From Leifsonia sp. TF02-11 (GTDB lineage Bacteria; Actinomycetota; Actinomycetes; Actinomycetales; Microbacteriaceae): a DNA stretch of 64,000 nt. Both the position numbers and the translations under genes were made by a program. Position 1 is the first letter of the stretch; every line of letters begins with the position of its first letter. Where the stretch lies: positions 248,001 through 312,000 of the forward strand of contig NZ_JAGEKP010000008.1 of NCBI RefSeq assembly GCF_017565305.1. Reading direction: 5' to 3'. Below, one piece after another: positions 42,048 to 51,519 of the stretch. The notes under the pieces were generated by a model. It did no database searches, was not told the origin of the DNA, and was given only the letters and a program-made list of their open reading frames with translations.

Positions 42048-43382
42048 TCAGCCGAACGCTTCGACGATCGGGCGGAACTTCATGGTGGTCTCCGCGTACT
42101 CCGCCGCGGGGTCGGAGTCGGCCACGATGCCCGCTCCCGCGTACGCGGTGAGGTCGCCGGTCTCGTCGAGTTGCGCACAGCGCAAGGCGATCGCCCACTC
42201 GCCGTCGCCGTCGCCGCCGACCCAGCCCACCGGGCCGGCGTAGCGCCCGCGGTCGAAGGGCTCCAGCTCCCGGATCAGCGCCACCGCCTCCCTGGTCGGG
42301 GTGCCGGCGACGGCAGCCGTCGGGTGCAGGGCGTCCGCCAGATCGAGCGAGCTCGCCCCGTCGCTCAGGGTGCCGGCGATGTCCGTCGCGAGGTGCCAGA
42401 GGTTCGGCAGCTTCAACGTGAACGGGAGGTCGCTCGCCGCGAGGTCGGCGCTGTGCGGTCGGAGCGCGTCGAGCACGCTCGCCACGGCGAACCGGTGCTC
42501 GTCCTGGTCTTTGACCGATGCGGCGAGGGCGGCGGCGGACTCGTGGTCGCTCGCGGCGTCGCGCCCGCGTGATCTCGTGCCAGCCAGGACGCGCGCGGTC
42601 ACCGTGCCGTGGTGCACGCGCACGAGCGTCTCCGGCGACGAGCCGACGAGCCCGTCGACGGCGAACGTCCAGCAGTCCGGATACCCGAGTGCGAGCTCCA
42701 CCAGCGCACGGCGCACGTCGGACTCGAGCGGGAGGTGGGCGGAGAGCTCGCGCGCCAGGACGACCTTCGACAGGTCGTGCTCGCGGATCTTCGAGACGGC
42801 GGTCGCGACCGCCGTCCGGTAGCCGTCCTCGTCCAACCCGGCCGGGAGCAGGCTCAGCCGGTACTCGTCGCCGAACGCGATGGGCCGGGGCAGGTCGTCG
42901 CTCGGGAGGAGCGGGTGTCCCGCCTGCGGCCCCGCGGCGTCCGATACGGCGCGACCGCCGTCCACGGCCGCGTCGTCGATGCCGTCCCGTCGCCGGATCC
43001 GCGTGATCCAGCTGCGACCGCCGCGGCGTCCGAGGACGACTTCGGGAACGATCAGCACGCTGGTGGCCGAGCTCTCGTCGTCGAACGCGAAGGTGCCGAA
43101 CGCGACGAGGCCGGTTCCCGGCGTGCGCACGCCGTCGCTGACCGTCGCCGCCTGGACCGTGCTGCGCCACGCCGCAGAGGCCTGCCGGATGCGGTCCGGC
43201 CCGCGGAACTCGAGCCGCAACGCCTCCCCGATGCCGGCGATCCCCTCGCCCTTGCGGATCCACACGAGCGGTCGGCGGGAGTCGAGGAAGGGGACGAGAT
43301 GCCGGACGTCGTCGAGGGGGGTCGTCTCGACCGAGAGCGCCGTCACGCCCGTCACCCGGCGGGTGGTCGAGGGTGCAGTCAC
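42048..43382 (-). CDS. menF: Isochorismate synthase (menaquinone pathway)
   Basis: 444 residues from GTG. Chorismate-utilising fold: SKVVLARELSAHLP, GSSPETLVRVHHGTVTARVLAGT, LHPTAAVAGTPTREAVALI and GPVGWVGGDGDGEWAIALR (catalytic Lys, Glu and Mg-binding regions in place). It makes isochorismate for menaquinone. TAGGCT (43394-43389) lies six bases before the GTG. It diverges from the menaquinone methyltransferase gene, consistent with a shared pathway. Confidence 0.94.
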   Translation of the reverse strand: MTAPSTTRRVTGVTALSVETTPLDDVRHLVPFLDSRRPLVWIRKGEGIAGIGEALRLEFRGPDRIRQASAAWRSTVQAATVSDGVRTPGTGLVAFGTFAFDDESSATSVLIVPEVVLGRRGGRSWITRIRRRDGIDDAAVDGGRAVSDAAGPQAGHPLLPSDDLPRPIAFGDEYRLSLLPAGLDEDGYRTAVATAVSKIREHDLSKVVLARELSAHLPLESDVRRALVELALGYPDCWTFAVDGLVGSSPETLVRVHHGTVTARVLAGTRSRGRDAASDHESAAALAASVKDQDEHRFAVASVLDALRPHSADLAASDLPFTLKLPNLWHLATDIAGTLSDGASSLDLADALHPTAAVAGTPTREAVALIRELEPFDRGRYAGPVGWVGGDGDGEWAIALRCAQLDETGDLTAYAGAGIVADSDPAAEYAETTMKFRPIVEAFG

Positions 43383-43506
43383 CGCACCAGCCTACGCCCG
43401 GCGCGCTGGGCGCCGGATGCGCGTGGGCTGGACATCCACTTCGCGAACGGTGTAGCGCGCGCGGGCGTGGAATGCAGCGCATCACGCCGCAGCCTAAGCT
43501 GGTGGG

Positions 43507-44688
43507 GTGAGTAAGGCCGACCTCAGCAAGCAGCCCGCCCAGGTCGCCGCCATGTTCGATGAGGTGTCGACCCATTACGACCGGACCAACACCGTCCTCT
43601 CGATGGGCAATGCGACGCTCTGGCGAGTGGCGACGACGCGAGCCGTCGCGCCGCGCGCCGGCGAGACGATCCTCGACGTCGCGGCGGGCACCGGCACGTC
43701 GAGCGCATCGCTCGCGCGCAACGGAGCCAGTGTGGTGGCCGCCGACTTCTCGCAGGGGATGATCGAGGTCGGCAGGCAGCGTCAGGCGGCGAACCCGTTC
43801 ATCAGCTTCGTGCAGGCCGATGCGACCGCGCTGCCGTTCGACGACGACACGTTCGACGCGGTGACGATCTCGTTCGGCCTTCGCAACATCGTCGACCCGC
43901 GCGCCGCGCTCGCCGAGTTCTACCGGGTCACCAAGCCGGGCGGCCGCGTGGTCGTCTGCGAGTTCTCCCGGCCGCCGCTGGCGCCCGTGCGTGCCGGATA
44001 CGCGGCCTACCTGCGCTACGGCATGCCGGTGCTCGCCCGGGTGGCGAGCTCCAACCCCGCGGCATACGAGTACCTCATGGAGTCCATCGAGGCCTGGCCG
44101 AGCCAGCCGGCGCTCGCCGCGTGGATGCGGGACGCCGGCTTCGAGCAGGTGGCCTGGCGAAACCTGACCGCGGGTATCGTCGCGCTGCACCGCGGCTGGA
44201 AGCCGCTGAGCGCTCATGCGGCCACCCCGGCCGCGTCCGAGGCGGCCACTACCGAGGCGGCATCGGCCACCGTGCAGACTCCGGCAACGCCGACCGAGCC
44301 GGCGCCGCCGAAGCGCACCGTGTCGAACGCCGCCGGGGCGTCCGCTCGCTCGTCGAAGCCGGCCGGCGAGAGGCCTGCCGCCACGAAGTCGGTCGGCGGA
44401 AAGCCGGTGTCGAAGCCGGCCGGCGAGAAGCCCGCCGCCACGAAGTCGACCGGCGGAAAGCCGGTGTCGAAGCCCGCCGACCGCAAGCCGGCCTCCGCCA
44501 AGCCCGCGGCCGGCAAACCCGCGGCAGCCAAGAAACCCGCCGCAGCCAAACCCGCCGCAGGCAAGCCCGCGCCCGCAAAGCCCGCCGCGACGAAGTCGAC
44601 GGGCGGGAAGCCCGCCGGCGCGACACGATCCACTCGCAGGCCCGGCTCCGAAGACTCATCGTCCGCCATCCCATCCGAGGGGGAGTAG
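43507..44688 (+). CDS. menG: Demethylmenaquinone methyltransferase with a long Ala/Lys/Pro tail
   Basis: 393 residues. The first about 235 form a complete UbiE/MenG methyltransferase: DVAAGTGTSSASLARNG for SAM binding, TISFGLRNIVDPRAALAE and GGRVVVCEFSRPP. It methylates demethylmenaquinone in the last step of menaquinone synthesis. The family is normally about 230-260 residues; here about 155 extra residues follow, an Ala/Lys/Pro/Gly-rich, highly basic region with repeated KPAATKSTGGKP units, resembling histone-H1-like tails. TAAGCT (43495-43500) is six bases before the GTG. The next gene starts on its stop codon. Confidence 0.93.
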   Translation: MSKADLSKQPAQVAAMFDEVSTHYDRTNTVLSMGNATLWRVATTRAVAPRAGETILDVAAGTGTSSASLARNGASVVAADFSQGMIEVGRQRQAANPFISFVQADATALPFDDDTFDAVTISFGLRNIVDPRAALAEFYRVTKPGGRVVVCEFSRPPLAPVRAGYAAYLRYGMPVLARVASSNPAAYEYLMESIEAWPSQPALAAWMRDAGFEQVAWRNLTAGIVALHRGWKPLSAHAATPAASEAATTEAASATVQTPATPTEPAPPKRTVSNAAGASARSSKPAGERPAATKSVGGKPVSKPAGEKPAATKSTGGKPVSKPADRKPASAKPAAGKPAAAKKPAAAKPAAGKPAPAKPAATKSTGGKPAGATRSTRRPGSEDSSSAIPSEGE

Positions 44689-45767
44689 TGCCACGAAGCG
44701 TTCCGGCTGTGCGGCGTCCCGCGTCGCTGACCAGCCAGCTCGGTCTCACCGAACGGATCTTCGTCCGCGGTGAGGACCGCCAGGTCGCCACGGCGGTGGA
44801 CGACGGTCTCGCACTGGTCGAGGAGGCGCTCCACCGCGAGATGCGGTTCGCCGACAACCTCGCAGACGTCACCACCCGCTACCTGCTCGAAGCGGGAGGC
44901 AAGCGCGTCCGCCCCATGCTGACACTGCTGACCGCGCAGCTCGGCGACGGGAACACCCCCGGGGTGCTGCAGGCCGCCCAGGCCGTCGAGATCACCCACC
45001 TCGCGTCGCTCTACCACGACGACGTCATGGACGACTCGCAGATGCGTCGTGGCGTTCCGACCGCCCAGTTCGTCTGGGGCAACTCGGTCGCCGTCCTGAC
45101 GGGGGACCTGCTGTTCGCGCGGGCCAGCAAGCTGGTCTCCGCGCTCGGCGAGCGCGCCATCCAGCTGCAGGCCGACACCTTCGAGCGGCTGTGCCTCGGC
45201 CAGCTCCACGAGACCATCGGCCCACAAGACGGCGAAGACCCTGTGGCCCACTACATCCGCGTGCTCCAGGACAAGACCGGGTCGCTGATCGCCGTGGCGG
45301 GCCAGATGGGCGTGGTCTTCTCGAACGCCGACCCCGCCTACGAGAAGCCCGTCGTCACGTTCGGCGAGAAGATCGGCGTCGCGTTCCAGCTGATCGACGA
45401 CGTCATCGACCTGTCGTCGACGGGCGTCGCCGAGACCGGCAAGACCCCCGGAAACGACCTCCGGGCCGGTGTCGCCACCCTGCCCGTGCTGCGACTGCGC
45501 GAGCGCGCGGATGCGGACCCCGAAGCACGCGCACTGCTCGAACGGCTGGAGCGCGACGTGATCGGCACCGCCGAGGAGGGCGAGGTCAGCCCGGAGGCCA
45601 CCGCGGCGATCGCGGCCCTGCGCGAGCACGAGGTGACCGCGCAGACCCTGGAGGAGGCGCACCGCTGGGCCAGGGAGGCCGTCGAGGCGCTCGCACCGCT
45701 GCCCGACGGCGCGGTCAAGAAGGCGCTCGTGCGATTCGCCGACACCATCGTCGAACGTTCGAGCTGA
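44688..45767 (+). CDS. Polyprenyl diphosphate synthase
   Basis: 359 residues from GTG 44688 (TAGTG overlap with menG). First Asp-rich motif in HLASLYHDDVMDDSQMRRG, second in FQLIDDVIDLSSTG, plus GGKRVRPMLTLLTAQL and LTGDLLFARASKL. It makes a long isoprenoid diphosphate, here most likely the menaquinone side chain, as the neighbour genes are menF and menG. Translationally coupled to menG. Confidence 0.94.
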   Translation: MPRSVPAVRRPASLTSQLGLTERIFVRGEDRQVATAVDDGLALVEEALHREMRFADNLADVTTRYLLEAGGKRVRPMLTLLTAQLGDGNTPGVLQAAQAVEITHLASLYHDDVMDDSQMRRGVPTAQFVWGNSVAVLTGDLLFARASKLVSALGERAIQLQADTFERLCLGQLHETIGPQDGEDPVAHYIRVLQDKTGSLIAVAGQMGVVFSNADPAYEKPVVTFGEKIGVAFQLIDDVIDLSSTGVAETGKTPGNDLRAGVATLPVLRLRERADADPEARALLERLERDVIGTAEEGEVSPEATAAIAALREHEVTAQTLEEAHRWAREAVEALAPLPDGAVKKALVRFADTIVERSS

Positions 45768-45785
45768 CCCAGAAGGAATCAACGC

Positions 45786-47198
45786 ATGACCAAACTGCGA
45801 CTCGCGATCGTCGGCGCCGGCCCGGCCGGAATCTACGCTGCCGACATCCTGCTCAAGGCCGAGCGCGGCTTCGATGTCTCGATCGACCTGTTCGAGTCGC
45901 TGCCGGCGCCCTACGGGCTCGTCCGCTACGGGGTGGCCCCCGACCACCCGCGCATCAAGGGCATCATCACCGCCCTGCGCGAGGTGCTGGACCGCGGTGA
46001 CATCCGGATCTTCGGCAACGTGACCTACGGTGTCGACATCACGCTCGACGATCTCAAGCGGCACTACAACGCGGTCATCTTCGCCACGGGAGCCGTGCAC
46101 GACGCGGGGCTGGAGATCCCCGGCATCGACCTCGGCGGTTCCTACGGCGCCGCCGACTTCGTCAGCTGGTTCGACGGCCACCCCGACGTGCCCCGCACCT
46201 GGCCGCTGGAGGCGAAGTCGGTGGCGGTGATCGGCAACGGCAATGTGGCCCTCGACGTCTCGCGCATCCTGGCCAAGCACGCCGACGATCTGCTGCCGAC
46301 GGAGATCCCCGACAACGTCTACGAGATCCTCAAGAGCTCGCCCGTGACCGACGTGCACGTGTTCGGTCGCCGCGGCCCGGCGCAGGTGAAGTTCACTCCG
46401 CTCGAGCTCCGGGAGCTCGGCGAACTGCGGGATGTCGACATGATCCTCTACGACGAGGACTTCGACTACGACGAGCACGCGAAGGCGGCGATCGCCAGCA
46501 ATAAGCAGGTCATGGTGATCGACCGCGTGCTGCAGCAGTGGCGCCAGCGCGAGGTCGGCTCGGCCTCCCGCCGGCTGCACCTGCACTTCTACGCCAAGCC
46601 GCTGGAGGTGCTGCCGGACGAGAACGGTAACGTCCGCGCCATCCGGTACGAGCGCACCGAGTCCGACGGCGAGGGCGGGGTGCGCGGCACCGGGGAGATC
46701 CGCGAGCTCGAGGTCCAGGCGGTCTACCGGGCCGTCGGCTACTTCGGCTCGCCGCTGCCCGGCATCCCGTTCGACACGAAGCACGGCATCATCCCGAACC
46801 ACGAGGGGCAGGTCCTGCGCACGGGGGACAACGAGCGGATGTACGGCGTGTATGCGACGGGGTGGATCAAGCGCGGGCCGGTCGGGCTCATCGGTCACAC
46901 CAAGTCGGATGCGATGGAGACGATCAAACATGTGATCAACGATCAGGGCAACTGGTGGTCTCCCGCTGACCCTTCCGAGGAATCTGTGGAGAAGCTCCTC
47001 CGCGACCGGGGTGTGGAGTACACGAATCTCGACGGCTGGCACAACCTCGACGAGCACGAGCAGGCCCTCGGTGCGGAGCGCGGCCGCGCGCGCATCAAGG
47101 TCGTCCCCCGCGACGAGATGGTCCGCGTGTCGAACGGCGCAGCGGCGGACGCCGGCGCGGCGGAGATCGGCGCGGTGGAGGTCGGCGCGGCCGAGTAG
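45786..47198 (+). CDS. FAD-dependent ferredoxin/adrenodoxin-type NADP reductase (FprA-like)
   Basis: 470 residues, AGAAGGAATC upstream. FAD-binding GxGxxG in LAIVGAGPAGIYAADILL, APYGLVRYGVAPDHPRIKG typical of the adrenodoxin-reductase family, NADP-binding VIGNGNVALDVSRIL and the C-terminal GWIKRGPVGLIGHTKSDAME. It transfers electrons from NADPH to ferredoxin. The location next to menaquinone genes suggests a redox link but is not proof. Confidence 0.93.
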   Translation: MTKLRLAIVGAGPAGIYAADILLKAERGFDVSIDLFESLPAPYGLVRYGVAPDHPRIKGIITALREVLDRGDIRIFGNVTYGVDITLDDLKRHYNAVIFATGAVHDAGLEIPGIDLGGSYGAADFVSWFDGHPDVPRTWPLEAKSVAVIGNGNVALDVSRILAKHADDLLPTEIPDNVYEILKSSPVTDVHVFGRRGPAQVKFTPLELRELGELRDVDMILYDEDFDYDEHAKAAIASNKQVMVIDRVLQQWRQREVGSASRRLHLHFYAKPLEVLPDENGNVRAIRYERTESDGEGGVRGTGEIRELEVQAVYRAVGYFGSPLPGIPFDTKHGIIPNHEGQVLRTGDNERMYGVYATGWIKRGPVGLIGHTKSDAMETIKHVINDQGNWWSPADPSEESVEKLLRDRGVEYTNLDGWHNLDEHEQALGAERGRARIKVVPRDEMVRVSNGAAADAGAAEIGAVEVGAAE

Positions 47199-47237
47199 GC
47201 CTCCCATCGACCCGTTCCTTTCTGGCACGCTGGAGCC

Positions 47238-48401
47238 ATGAGCACTCCGGTGGAATGGCGCCCGGACGTTCTGGGCGCCGGGTTCCAGCAGGCGACGCTC
47301 GCGCTCGCGCCCGACGCGGAGGGCGAGGTCGTCGCCACGCTCGTGCGCTTCGAGCCGTGGCCGCGCCTGGCCGACCTGCGCCCCGGCCATCCCGCGGAGG
47401 ACACCGACGTGCTGTACGTGCACGGCTGGTCCGACTACTTCTTCCAGACCGAACTAGCGCGCTTCTGGCACGATCAGGGCGCCCGGTTCTTCGCGCTCGA
47501 CCTGCGCAAGTACGGTCGGAGTCTGCGCCCCGGCCAGACTCCGGGGTTCGTGGACTCGCTGGACACCTACGACGAGGACATCGAAGCCGCGCTGGAGGCG
47601 ATGGGCCACGGAGAGGATGAGCGTCCGCGTCGCCCGCCGCACCGCCGGCTGATCCTGATGGGCCACTCCACCGGCGGCCTCACGCTGAGTCTGTGGGCCG
47701 ACCGGCACCCGGGTCGGGCCGCGGCCGTCGTCCTCAACAGTCCGTGGTTGGAGTTCCAGGCACACGCGGCCGGTCGGGCGGTGATCAGCCCGCTCATCGA
47801 CCTCCACGCGAGGCTGGACCCGAAGGCGGCGATGCCGAACGTCGACCTCGGCTTCTACACCCGCTCGGTGTCACGCACGCTCGACGGCGAGTGGGACTAC
47901 GACCTGACCTGGCGACCGGTCCGCGGCTTCCCCGTGCACGCGGCATGGCTGACCGCCGTGCTCGCCGGCCACGCGCGGGTGGCCACCGGCCTCGCGATCG
48001 ACGCGCCCGTTCTCACCCTGCTGTCGGCGCGCTCGACACTGCTGCCGTACTGGACGGACGACATGCTCGACTCGGACATCGTGCTCCAGGTGCAAGACAT
48101 CGCCGTGCGCGCGCTGAACCTCGCTCCGACGGTCACCGTCGCACGCCTGGACGGCGCACTGCACGACGTCTTCCTCTCGCGATCCGCGGTGCGCGAGGCC
48201 GCCTATCGCGAGGTCGCGCGCTGGTTGCGCGGGGCGCTCAGCGCGAGCCGTCCGCTGCCGGGAGGCCCTCCCGGCCCACGGGGCCCGCTCGCCGCGCGGG
48301 GTCCGCTCAGCGGAAGTTCACGAACTGGAGGGCCACCTCCAGGTCGGCGCCCTTCAGGAGGGCCATCGTCGCCTGGAGGTCGTCCCGGCTCTTCGAACTG
48401 A
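47238..48401 (+). CDS. Alpha/beta hydrolase (lysophospholipase-like)
   Basis: 387 residues. LYVHGWSDYFFQTELA forms the oxyanion region, RLILMGHSTGGLTLSLWA carries the nucleophile Ser (GHSTG), and LDGALHDVFLS the catalytic His. Annotated in relatives as lysophospholipase or serine aminopeptidase S33. The last ~32 residues are Gly/Pro/Arg/Ser-rich because the frame continues 95 bases antisense into the end of yajQ; this tail is probably disordered and recently acquired by stop-codon loss. Confidence 0.87.
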   Translation: MSTPVEWRPDVLGAGFQQATLALAPDAEGEVVATLVRFEPWPRLADLRPGHPAEDTDVLYVHGWSDYFFQTELARFWHDQGARFFALDLRKYGRSLRPGQTPGFVDSLDTYDEDIEAALEAMGHGEDERPRRPPHRRLILMGHSTGGLTLSLWADRHPGRAAAVVLNSPWLEFQAHAAGRAVISPLIDLHARLDPKAAMPNVDLGFYTRSVSRTLDGEWDYDLTWRPVRGFPVHAAWLTAVLAGHARVATGLAIDAPVLTLLSARSTLLPYWTDDMLDSDIVLQVQDIAVRALNLAPTVTVARLDGALHDVFLSRSAVREAAYREVARWLRGALSASRPLPGGPPGPRGPLAARGPLSGSSRTGGPPPGRRPSGGPSSPGGRPGSSN

Positions 48402-48795
48402 CGCGCAGCTCGTCACCCTGGATCTGCGACTTGACGCTCTTGGGCGCTTCGTCGCGGATCAGCTTGTTGATCTTCTTGGCGGCGTCCTGCTCGATGCCGT
48501 TCTTGAGGCCGACCTCGATCCGGAACTCCTTGCCCGACGGGTAGGGCTTGCCGGTGTCGAGCGACTTGAGGGTGATGCCCCGCTTGATGAACTTGGACTC
48601 CACGACCTCGAGGACGGCCTTGACCCGCTCCTCGGTGTTGGCCTTGAGCAGCACCTTCTCGCCGCTCCATTCGACGGAGGCGCCCACGTTCTTGAAGTCG
48701 TAGCGCTGCTCGACCTCCTTGCGGGCCTGGTTGACGGCGTTGTCCGCCTCCATCTTGTCGACCTTGCTGACGACGTCGAACGAGGAGTCTGCCAC
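48307..48795 (-). CDS. YajQ family nucleotide-binding protein
   Basis: 162 residues from GTG. SSFDVVSKVDKMEADNAVNQ, YDFKNVGASVEWSGEKVLLK, DTGKPYPSGKEFRIEVGLK and VKSQIQGDELRVSSKSRDDL are diagnostic of the YajQ/DUF520 family, small two-domain proteins reported to bind nucleotides, RNA or cyclic di-GMP. Its 3' end overlaps the opposing hydrolase gene. Confidence 0.94.
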   Translation of the reverse strand: MADSSFDVVSKVDKMEADNAVNQARKEVEQRYDFKNVGASVEWSGEKVLLKANTEERVKAVLEVVESKFIKRGITLKSLDTGKPYPSGKEFRIEVGLKNGIEQDAAKKINKLIRDEAPKSVKSQIQGDELRVSSKSRDDLQATMALLKGADLEVALQFVNFR

Positions 48796-48838
48796 GATAT
48801 CCGCCTTACTCTCGGTGAAATCCTCTGATCCCTCGATT

Positions 48839-50005
48839 CTAGGGCGAGGCGTTCACCCGCGGCGCGGAGTCCCTCGCCGCCGCCAGGACGAGGCCGACGG
48901 CGATGAGGGAGGCGATCAGCGCCGTGCCTCCCGCCGAGATGAACGGCAGCGGGACGCCGAGCACCGGGATGAGGCCGAGCACGACGCCGATGTTCACGAA
49001 CGCCTGACCGATGAGCCAGACCAGGATGGTGCCCGTCACGATGCGGGCCGTCGGGTCGGTGGCGGTCACGAGGACGCGCAGCAGCAGCCAGGTGAGGAGG
49101 CCGAAGAGGCCCAGGACGAGGAGCCCGCCGACGAGGCCGAGCTCCTCGCCGATGACCGCGAAGATGAAGTCGGTGTCTGCGGAGGGCAACCACGACCACT
49201 TGGAGCGCGAGTTGCCGAGTCCGACACCCCAGAGCCCGCCGGTCGCCAGGGCGTAGTGCGCGTTGTCGAGCTGCCAGTTGACGTCGGGGTTGACCGCGCT
49301 GGTCCCGCCGAAGAAGGCCGAGATCCGGCCGCGTCTCGTCGCGCTCGACAGTGCCGCCGCGACAGCGGCGATCGCGCCGGCCACGACGATCACCGCGAGA
49401 TGGCGCAGCCGCGCGCCGGCGAAGAACAGCGCTCCGAGGGTGAAAGCGGACATGATCACCGTGGTGCCGAGGTCGCCGCCCAGGAGCACGACCAGGATGG
49501 CGCCGCCGGCCACCGGGAGCACCAGCTTCACGAGGTTCTGCCAGTCCTGCAGCAGGCGCTCCCGCGACCCGAGGGCGAACCCGAGCCAGAGGACGAGGCC
49601 GATCTTGATCCCCTCGGACGGCTGGCCCGTGAACGGGCCGATCCGCAGCCAGTTCGTGTTGTCGCCGATCTTCACCCCGAGCGGCGTCAGCACGGCGACG
49701 AGCTGCAGCAGGCAGCAGACGGCGAGCAGCACGAACGACGCCCGTCGCCAGAGATGCAGTGGTAGCCGCGCGACCAGGAGCATGACGGCGACGCCGATGA
49801 CCGCGAAGGTCAGCTGGGAGCCGAAGCGGGCGAAGAAGCTGTCCGAGTCGAGGTGGGATTCGATCGACGACGACGAGAGCACCATGAGCACGCCGAAGGC
49901 GGTCAGGAAGAGCGTCGTGGCGAGCAGCAGCACGCTCGTGGCGTGCGGCGACCGCAGGGCGGGGGCGAGCTGCAGGCGGATCGCGCCGGCGCTCAGTTCA
50001 CGCAC
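48839..50005 (-). CDS. FtsW/RodA/SpoVE (SEDS) family peptidoglycan polymerase
   Basis: 388 residues from GTG 50005, overlapping the LCP gene stop by 13 bases. About ten helices; family landmarks are VMLLVARLPLHLW, TNWLRIGPFTGQPSEGIKIG, GGDLGTTVIM, LGNSRSKWSWLPSADTDF, FAVIGEELGL and PLPFISAGGTALIASL. SEDS proteins polymerise lipid II. It lies outside a dcw cluster and is coupled to an LCP gene, so it may be FtsW itself or an additional wall polymerase. Confidence 0.9.
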   Translation of the reverse strand: MRELSAGAIRLQLAPALRSPHATSVLLLATTLFLTAFGVLMVLSSSSIESHLDSDSFFARFGSQLTFAVIGVAVMLLVARLPLHLWRRASFVLLAVCCLLQLVAVLTPLGVKIGDNTNWLRIGPFTGQPSEGIKIGLVLWLGFALGSRERLLQDWQNLVKLVLPVAGGAILVVLLGGDLGTTVIMSAFTLGALFFAGARLRHLAVIVVAGAIAAVAAALSSATRRGRISAFFGGTSAVNPDVNWQLDNAHYALATGGLWGVGLGNSRSKWSWLPSADTDFIFAVIGEELGLVGGLLVLGLFGLLTWLLLRVLVTATDPTARIVTGTILVWLIGQAFVNIGVVLGLIPVLGVPLPFISAGGTALIASLIAVGLVLAAARDSAPRVNASP

Positions 50006-51264
50006 GGGATGGCGCCCGACTGCAGCGGTGTCGCGCTGTCGGTGTAGGTGTTCGCCGGAAGTTCCGGGGTGGGCTGCTCGGTCGGCGACGTCTCTCCCGT
50101 CGGGCCCGTGGTCGTGGGGGCCTCCGGCGTCGTCGTGGGCGGATGCAGCACGGCATCCACGATCGCCCGGATCTTCGCCAGGTCGACGATGTTCACCGAC
50201 TTGCCGTCGATGGTTTCGTAGCGCTCCACCGGAAGGGTCTGGAAGTCGATGTTGCCGCCGGAGAGCCGCTGGGCCTGAGAGGCGAAGCTGAGCAGATCGA
50301 GGCCGTCGTCGACGGCGATGTACGTCTTGGCCGTGTCGATGAGGGACTGGAGGGTGCCGAAGTCGGTGAACGTCTTCGCCTGCCGGAGCTGAACGGCCAA
50401 CGAGACGATGAACGCCTGCTGGCGCCTTGTCCGGTCGAGGTCGGTCAGTTCGAGATCGGTCGGGCCGGTGTCGCGGCGCTGGCGCACGAAGCTCATCGCC
50501 TGGGAGGCGTCGATCTGTTGCACCCCTGCGCGGAAGTCCGCGCCGGAGAACCTGTCCTGCGTCGCGTGGTTCAGGCACACGGTGATGGGCTGGACGGCCT
50601 TCGCGATCTCGTAGAACGCGCCCATCGTGATCTCGACGAAGTGGTCGATGCGGACGCCGCCCAGGAAGTCGGAGACGGTCTGGATCTGGGTCTGCCGCGC
50701 GGCCGTGCGTGCCTGCTGGTAGGCGTCGGCCTCGGCGACGCCCTGTTTGCGGAGCTCGCGGAGCTTCTCGTCCATGGCCAGCCCGTACGCCTCCTTGATC
50801 TTCGACCGGGAGACTCCGTCAGGAGAGCCGGCGAGGGACGCGTAGTCGTCGCGCGGGATCGAGATGCCGGAGGCCTTGCCGCCGTTCGCGGGGATGTGGA
50901 TGAACATGAGGACGTTGGCGTTGTACCCGCCGTCGGACTGGTCGCCGGCGCGGATCGCGTCGTAGATCTCCTGCGGGAGCGGCTTGCCGTTCTGATCGAC
51001 CCGGCTGTCCAGCCCCATGATCAGGATGTTCGTCTCGCCCGTGTTCTGCGGCACACCAGGGGTCGCGGAGCCCGTGGGCATCGTGACAGCCGATCGGCGG
51101 ATCCCGGTGGAGAGATCCACGTATTTCCACACGGCGACCCCGGCCGCTGCGACGAGGACGACGGCGACGCCACCTGCGATGATCGCGGCGATCCGGCGGC
51201 GGCGCGGCCTCGGCCTGCCGTGGCGCGGTTCGGCACTCGGTTCGGTCACGGGCGCTCCATTCAC
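49993..51264 (-). CDS. LytR-CpsA-Psr (LCP) family cell-wall ligase
   Basis: 423 residues: basic cytoplasmic start, one membrane anchor (about 28-48), then the LCP domain with NILIMGLDSR, GISIPRDDYASL (Arg/Asp of the pyrophosphate site), GVRIDHFVEITMGAF and MSFVRQRRDTGPTDLELTDLDR. LCP enzymes attach undecaprenyl-pyrophosphate-linked polymers to peptidoglycan. A Thr/Pro-rich tail (about 375-410) follows. Coupled to the SEDS gene, consistent with wall assembly. Confidence 0.93.
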   Translation of the reverse strand: MNGAPVTEPSAEPRHGRPRPRRRRIAAIIAGGVAVVLVAAAGVAVWKYVDLSTGIRRSAVTMPTGSATPGVPQNTGETNILIMGLDSRVDQNGKPLPQEIYDAIRAGDQSDGGYNANVLMFIHIPANGGKASGISIPRDDYASLAGSPDGVSRSKIKEAYGLAMDEKLRELRKQGVAEADAYQQARTAARQTQIQTVSDFLGGVRIDHFVEITMGAFYEIAKAVQPITVCLNHATQDRFSGADFRAGVQQIDASQAMSFVRQRRDTGPTDLELTDLDRTRRQQAFIVSLAVQLRQAKTFTDFGTLQSLIDTAKTYIAVDDGLDLLSFASQAQRLSGGNIDFQTLPVERYETIDGKSVNIVDLAKIRAIVDAVLHPPTTTPEAPTTTGPTGETSPTEQPTPELPANTYTDSATPLQSGAIPCVN

Positions 51265-51519
51265 TCGTTCCGGATCGACACCCGAGTCTCATCAGAGCAG
51301 CCTGGGATTCTCCACAGCGGAGAGCGACCCGCACGTCGTCGTGGAGCGCCGCAACCCGCTGGGCCACCCACGAATGGGGGTCAACATCACCGGCTGGTGC
51401 GACCTCGTCCGCGGCCAGTCGGGGCGAGGGGAACGGAGCGGTTCAGGGAGGCTGCAGGGGGCCATGTGACCGTTCGTGAGAGTTCTCTCAGGAAAGCTCT
51501 CAGGACGGTCGCGACCGGT

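Noticed and set aside
42048-47198. Considered a secondary-metabolite (terpenoid) cluster because of the polyprenyl synthase, methyltransferase and oxidoreductase
   Set aside because: menF and menG explain the set as menaquinone synthesis; no terpene cyclase or tailoring genes occur.
44214-47423. Very long minus-strand open frame (over 1000 codons) opposite menG, polyprenyl synthase and the FprA-type gene
   Set aside because: Composition is the Arg/Ala/Asp/His-rich type produced antisense to GC-rich genes; the plus-strand genes have complete, motif-rich proteins.
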